NCBI GenBank assembly: GCA_025934435.1
Contig: JAICYB010000016.1
Coordinates: 1-64,000 of the forward strand
DNA from: Actinomycetes bacterium
GTDB taxonomy: Bacteria; Actinomycetota; JAICYB01
Length of the DNA stretch: 64,000 nucleotides
Direction of reading: 5' to 3'
Below are positions 60,748 to 64,000 of this stretch, one piece after another (within the stretch, counting starts at the first letter, position 1; each line of letters starts with the position of its first letter). The notes below the pieces were generated by a model. That model saw only the letters and a list, made by a program, of their open reading frames with translations, ran no database searches and was not told where the DNA came from. The position numbers were made by a program, and so were the translations under genes.

Positions 60748-62598
60748 ATGAGCATGGAACCGAGAGCCCCGGAAGGAAGCAAGCGGTGGACCCGCTCGTA
60801 TCCACCGCTGCTCCTGCTTGCCGGCGCGATCCTGCTTGCCGTCCTGATCCTTCCGTCGTCGCTCAACCTCCCGCAGTCCAACCCGACGACCGTCCTCGAG
60901 TACGCGCCGGTTCCCCCGACCGACAAGACGAACCCACCCGCGCAGAACGGGAACCTGAGTTCCCTGGGGCTCGGTTCGTCCAACACGTTGGCCGAAGGCG
61001 CGCCACCGCCGCCTCCCCCGCCGCCGGCGAGCAGCGGGATCGGGACGACCCCGACACAGTTCCAGTGCGTCGGCACTCCGCCGCGCCAGACGTTCGACCC
61101 GATGTCGCCCCCCTGCGTTCCCTTCTTCCAGGGCGACAACTTCGGCAGCACATACCAAGGCGTGACGAAGGACACGATCACGGTCGTCGTGTACATGGAC
61201 GCCGGCGGATACGGTCCGGCGGGCGAGGCGGAAGCTTCGCCTGCGGCCGGCTCATGGATCGACATGGACAAAGCCCCGTTGCCCGCGTGCACGCCGGACT
61301 TCCCGGCGTCGACGACGAGCGACCCGAAACAGTGCGACTTCACGATGACGCGCCTCATCAAGGCCCTCTCGCACTACTTCAACACCCGCTTCCAGACCTA
61401 CAAGCGGCACGTCCACTACTGGGGTTACGTCAGCAGCGCTTCGACCGCTGCCGGACGCAACGGCGATGCCGTCGCGATCTGGGAGAAGATGCATCCATTC
61501 GCCGTCCTGGACGAAGCGATCTTCAACGGCTACAACACGGCCTTCGAAGCAGCTATGTCCCAGCTGAGCGTCATGTCGTTCAGTTCGGAGGCCGGAAGCC
61601 TGCCGAACTCCTTCTACCGGCAGAACGCTCCGTTCGCGTGGGGGTTCTGGCCGGACATCGAACACTCGGCGAAGCTCTACTCGACCTACATCTGTCAGAA
61701 GGTTGCGCCGTTCCCGGTCAAGCACTTCAACGCTCCGCCGCACGCCGGTGCTCCGAACGGTCAGAAAAGGACGATCGGGATGTTCTATCCGGACGACCCT
61801 TCGCACCCCGAGCTCAAGCTCTTCTCGGATCTCGTGAAGGCTCAGATCGGCGCATGCGGCGTACATCCGATCCTGGCCGCGTACACCCACGAGGGATACG
61901 CCGTCGACTCGAGCGACACGACGACCGACGCCGAGCAGGCCGTGGCGAAGTTCCGCGGTACTTCGGGTCACGCGGTCTCGACCGTCTTGTACATCGGGAC
62001 CGAGAACCGGTTCTCCTCCGCGGCGAACGCCGTGAACTACTTCCCGGAGATCGTGGTCGCCGGCGATCTGAACAACGACAACAACTTCATCGGGTCGCTC
62101 CAGAATCAGAACGTTTGGCGGAACGCGTGGGTCGCGTCCTACCAGGTTCGCGCCGACCGCCTCAGCGATGAACCCGGTTACCGGGCGTACAAGGAAGGCA
62201 ACCCGAACGGCGACGCCAATGCCGCGGGTTTCTCGGAAGACTTCTATCGCGACCACTTCTTCCTCTTCGAGTCGATCCAGGCCGCGGGTCCGCGTCTGAC
62301 ACCACAGACCATCGACCAGGGCTTCCACGCGATCCCGTCGAGGTCGAGCTCGGACCCCTACGAAGCGGCGTTCTTCTTCGATCCCGGCGACTACACGTCG
62401 GTGAAGGACGCGCAGGAGGAGTGGTGGGATCCGGCGGGCCGCACGAAGGGCGCCGCCGAGCCCGGATGCTGGCGCATGGTGAACCAGGGCAAGCGGTACC
62501 TCGCCGGCAAGTGGTCCGGCGGCGACCAGGTGTTCGCCAATCCCAGTGACCCCTGCAACGACTTCGGCGGGGCGATCCAGACGAAGACGCCCGGCTGA
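60748..62598 (+). CDS. Membrane-anchored periplasmic-binding-protein-like protein
   Basis: 616 residues from ATG 60748 (ATG 60754 is possible). An N-terminal basic segment and hydrophobic helix (LLLLAGAILLAVLILPSS) form a signal anchor. A Pro-rich linker (PPPPPPPP near 85-95) leads to a large extracytoplasmic region that reads like a type I binding fold (QGVTKDTITVVVYMDAGGYG, KRTIGMFYPDDPSHPELKLF, STVLYIGTENRFS, FPEIVVAGDLNNDNN). Several Cys may form disulfides. No transporter genes are adjacent, so import is not implied. It overlaps the next gene by one base (TGATG), so the two probably form a unit. Confidence 0.6.
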   Translation: MSMEPRAPEGSKRWTRSYPPLLLLAGAILLAVLILPSSLNLPQSNPTTVLEYAPVPPTDKTNPPAQNGNLSSLGLGSSNTLAEGAPPPPPPPPASSGIGTTPTQFQCVGTPPRQTFDPMSPPCVPFFQGDNFGSTYQGVTKDTITVVVYMDAGGYGPAGEAEASPAAGSWIDMDKAPLPACTPDFPASTTSDPKQCDFTMTRLIKALSHYFNTRFQTYKRHVHYWGYVSSASTAAGRNGDAVAIWEKMHPFAVLDEAIFNGYNTAFEAAMSQLSVMSFSSEAGSLPNSFYRQNAPFAWGFWPDIEHSAKLYSTYICQKVAPFPVKHFNAPPHAGAPNGQKRTIGMFYPDDPSHPELKLFSDLVKAQIGACGVHPILAAYTHEGYAVDSSDTTTDAEQAVAKFRGTSGHAVSTVLYIGTENRFSSAANAVNYFPEIVVAGDLNNDNNFIGSLQNQNVWRNAWVASYQVRADRLSDEPGYRAYKEGNPNGDANAAGFSEDFYRDHFFLFESIQAAGPRLTPQTIDQGFHAIPSRSSSDPYEAAFFFDPGDYTSVKDAQEEWWDPAGRTKGAAEPGCWRMVNQGKRYLAGKWSGGDQVFANPSDPCNDFGGAIQTKTPG

Positions 62599-63380
62599 TG
62601 CGGCGTTTCGTCGTCGCTTTGGGCGCCGTGCTACTCGCGCTCGCTCCCGCCCTCGTCGCATCGGCGACGAGCGTGGCTCCCATCACGATCGACGATCACC
62701 ACCTGCACGTCGTCACGAAGTACGGCCCCGTCGCCGGCGAAGACCCCATCGCGGGCCAGGTCGCGGACCCGACCCCACAGCAATGCCAGAACCTTCCCGG
62801 ACAGGACTGGATCCCGATCAAGCTCAACATCTCGCGGTCCGCGACGACGAAGGAACGCATCGCGACGCAGTGGGACGCGACCGCTCAGAACGATATCGAC
62901 GTGTACTTCTTCTCGAGCGACGGGACCGAGGTCGGCCGGTCGGCCGGATCGGGCGACCCGGAAGTCATCAACCTCGCGGGACTCCCGAACGGCACGTACG
63001 GCCTGTGCGTCGTGAACTTCAACGGAGTCAACACGGGTGTCACGATCGACTTCTCGGCGACGCGGCTCTCCCTGTATCACTACTCGCCCCCGCCCGCGAC
63101 GCCCGGGCCGTCGACGCCGCCTCCGATCACCGCCCCCCCGACGGCGCCTCCGACGGCAGCTCCGCCGTCGGCCACCGTTCCGCCCGAGGTCGTCGCGACG
63201 CCCGGGCCGAATGGGCCCGTCCAAGGTCAGTCGCTCGACGCCCTGAGCGGAAGCCAGCAAGCGTCCGCGCACAAGCAGGGACACAGCGCACTCGCCATCG
63301 CGCTCGGGATAGCGACGGTGCTCATCGCCCTTTCCGGCGCCGGCATCGTGATCGTGCGCATACGCCGCGACACGGCGTAG
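62598..63380 (+). CDS. Secreted Pro-rich membrane-anchored protein
   Basis: 260 residues; the ATG shares its A with the upstream TGA. A signal peptide (VVALGAVLLALAPALVASA) is followed by a beta-sandwich (about 28-155) resembling a pre-peptidase C-terminal domain (NDIDVYFFSSDGTEVGRS, PNGTYGLCVVNFNGVNTG). A Pro/Thr/Ala-rich linker (about 160-205) and a C-terminal transmembrane helix (LAIALGIATVLIALSGAGIV) with RIRRDTA follow. The shape is of a wall-spanning protein with a membrane foot, and it may work with the upstream binding-protein-like protein. Confidence 0.68.
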   Translation: MRRFVVALGAVLLALAPALVASATSVAPITIDDHHLHVVTKYGPVAGEDPIAGQVADPTPQQCQNLPGQDWIPIKLNISRSATTKERIATQWDATAQNDIDVYFFSSDGTEVGRSAGSGDPEVINLAGLPNGTYGLCVVNFNGVNTGVTIDFSATRLSLYHYSPPPATPGPSTPPPITAPPTAPPTAAPPSATVPPEVVATPGPNGPVQGQSLDALSGSQQASAHKQGHSALAIALGIATVLIALSGAGIVIVRIRRDTA

Positions 63381-63386
63381 CGCGGC

Positions 63387-64000
63387 CTAGATCGTCTTCG
63401 CGTGCGGGCGGTTGCACGCCCGCGGCTCCTTGTCCCCCGGCTTCGGCTTCAGCACACCGCTCGTGAACGCCTGGAGGAATGCGGACTGGAATGTCGCGAG
63501 ATTGCCGATGACGGCATCGGACGGTAGTCCGACCGGCGCCGACTTCGGATAGGAGACATCGAGGATCGCGACCTTCGGCACGATCGGCGTCGTCGTTTGC
63601 TTCTTCTCGATCCGCCGCAAGAGATCACGCAGGTATGGATTCGAGTTCAAGCCTCGCTGCTTGAGTGCGACGATCTCCTCGTGTCCCTCGATGTCGACGT
63701 TCTCGCACGTCCTCTCGACACGCGAATCGCGCACGAAAACCGAAAGCTTCCGAAACACGTTCGGACCGATGGTCTGCCCGCCGCCATTCGTCGATGCGCT
63801 CTTCGCGAGCGGCGGCCGCGCGAAGTCGTAACGGATCTCGCTTCCCGTCGGATAACGCCACGGATCGAACTGCGGACGATACGTGACGTCTTCCAACGAG
63901 AACTTCTTCACGCCGGCCGCGGTCGACGCCGACTGTGTGATGTAGAGCAGTGACTGGAGCGCGTCGCGGAACGGGTCGTTCGTCGTTTCGTTGCCGGCTG
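63387..64000 (-). CDS. Partial CDS of unknown function at the right edge
   Basis: The frame is open from 64000 to the stop at 63387, so the N-terminus lies outside the window; the visible part is about 203 residues. It contains two short charged domains (YRPQFDPWRYPTGSEIRYDF, VFVRDSRVERTCENVDIEGH, RDLLRRIEKKQTTTP, VPKVAILDVSYPKSA) and a conserved-looking AIGNLATFQSAFLQAF-like helix near the end (VIGNLATFQSAFLQAFTS). An internal GTG at 63911 is a less likely start because the upstream frame has the same coding character. No family recognised. It is convergent with the Pro-rich protein gene. Confidence 0.6.
   Translation of the reverse strand, partial: AGNETTNDPFRDALQSLLYITQSASTAAGVKKFSLEDVTYRPQFDPWRYPTGSEIRYDFARPPLAKSASTNGGGQTIGPNVFRKLSVFVRDSRVERTCENVDIEGHEEIVALKQRGLNSNPYLRDLLRRIEKKQTTTPIVPKVAILDVSYPKSAPVGLPSDAVIGNLATFQSAFLQAFTSGVLKPKPGDKEPRACNRPHAKTI

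Noticed and set aside
1-64000. CRISPR arrays, insertion sequences, prophage genes or rRNA
   Set aside because: No regularly spaced repeats, transposase or integrase motifs, terminal inverted repeats around a transposase, phage structural genes or rRNA sequence were seen.

Overview
This window is a gene-dense, high-GC bacterial chromosome segment, most likely from the Actinomycetota. The placement rests on gene order. The minus-strand run trigger factor, clpP, clpX ... valS, folC, ndk matches the order known from mycobacteria. The run mec, cysO, cysM, murI, metallo-beta-lactamase, rph, rdgB matches the Mycobacterium tuberculosis Rv1334-Rv1341 block, apart from Rv1337. GTG starts are frequent. 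At least ten gene junctions are GTGA and five are ATGA overlaps, and no stretch of 300 bases lacks a gene. I cannot fix the class; a lineage outside the mycobacteria/streptomycetes (for example Acidimicrobiia or Thermoleophilia) is plausible. No CRISPR array, insertion sequence, prophage or rRNA was seen.

Layout. 0-10.2 kb: a partial LPXTG surface protein, then housekeeping genes ndk, folC, valS, an amidase, clpX, clpP and tig. 10.3-11.1 kb: tRNA-Pro, a stray HNH-type ORF, tRNA-Gly and tRNA-Arg. 11.2-17.5 kb: accessory genes, namely an ECF sigma factor with a membrane-spanning tail behind a palindrome-rich leader, a small exported peptide, a channel-like protein, cyclopropane synthase, an HD protein, two exported proteins and tRNA-His. 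17.5-20.6 kb: a large LuxR-type ATPase regulator, a 50-residue ORF and two copies of an 18-bp dyad. 20.6-28.2 kb: Ku, YjbQ, an SRPBCC protein, a membrane protein with a histone-H1-like tail, a LAGLIDADG-like ORF beside tRNA-Lys, a PLP decarboxylase, an aminotransferase, a PASTA protein and tRNA-Leu. 28.2-33.4 kb: a fatty-acyl-AMP ligase-like enzyme and a MacB-like ABC transporter. 33.4-38.9 kb: a large secreted subtilase divergent from a lamin-tail protein.

38.9-46.1 kb is a ten-gene minus-strand operon: selD, a cysteine-synthase-like gene, the JAMM protease mec, a MoeB/ThiF-like activating enzyme, the ubiquitin-like sulfur carrier cysO, cysM, murI, a metallo-hydrolase, rph and rdgB. It holds a self-contained sulfur-carrier route to cysteine joined to selenophosphate synthesis. 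The CysO here carries an 18-residue tail after its Gly-Gly and would have to be trimmed, perhaps by the adjacent JAMM protease.

46.2-50.0 kb holds a secreted NlpC/P60-like operon, an SDR and a YhhN protein. 50.0-56.5 kb is the most interesting accessory cluster. A TetR regulator with a perfect operator is divergent from four coupled genes: a fatty-acyl reductase/HAD fusion, a zinc alcohol dehydrogenase, a LarA-like (nickel-pincer family) protein and a PlsC-like acyltransferase. This looks like an uncharacterised lipid pathway. 56.5-64.0 kb holds secreted proteins: a Pro/Glu/His-rich protein behind a hairpin that would hide its ribosome binding site, two tandem CAP proteins, a subtilase, a membrane-anchored binding-protein-like protein with a Pro-rich partner, and a truncated CDS at the right edge. 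An acyl-CoA dehydrogenase lies among them.
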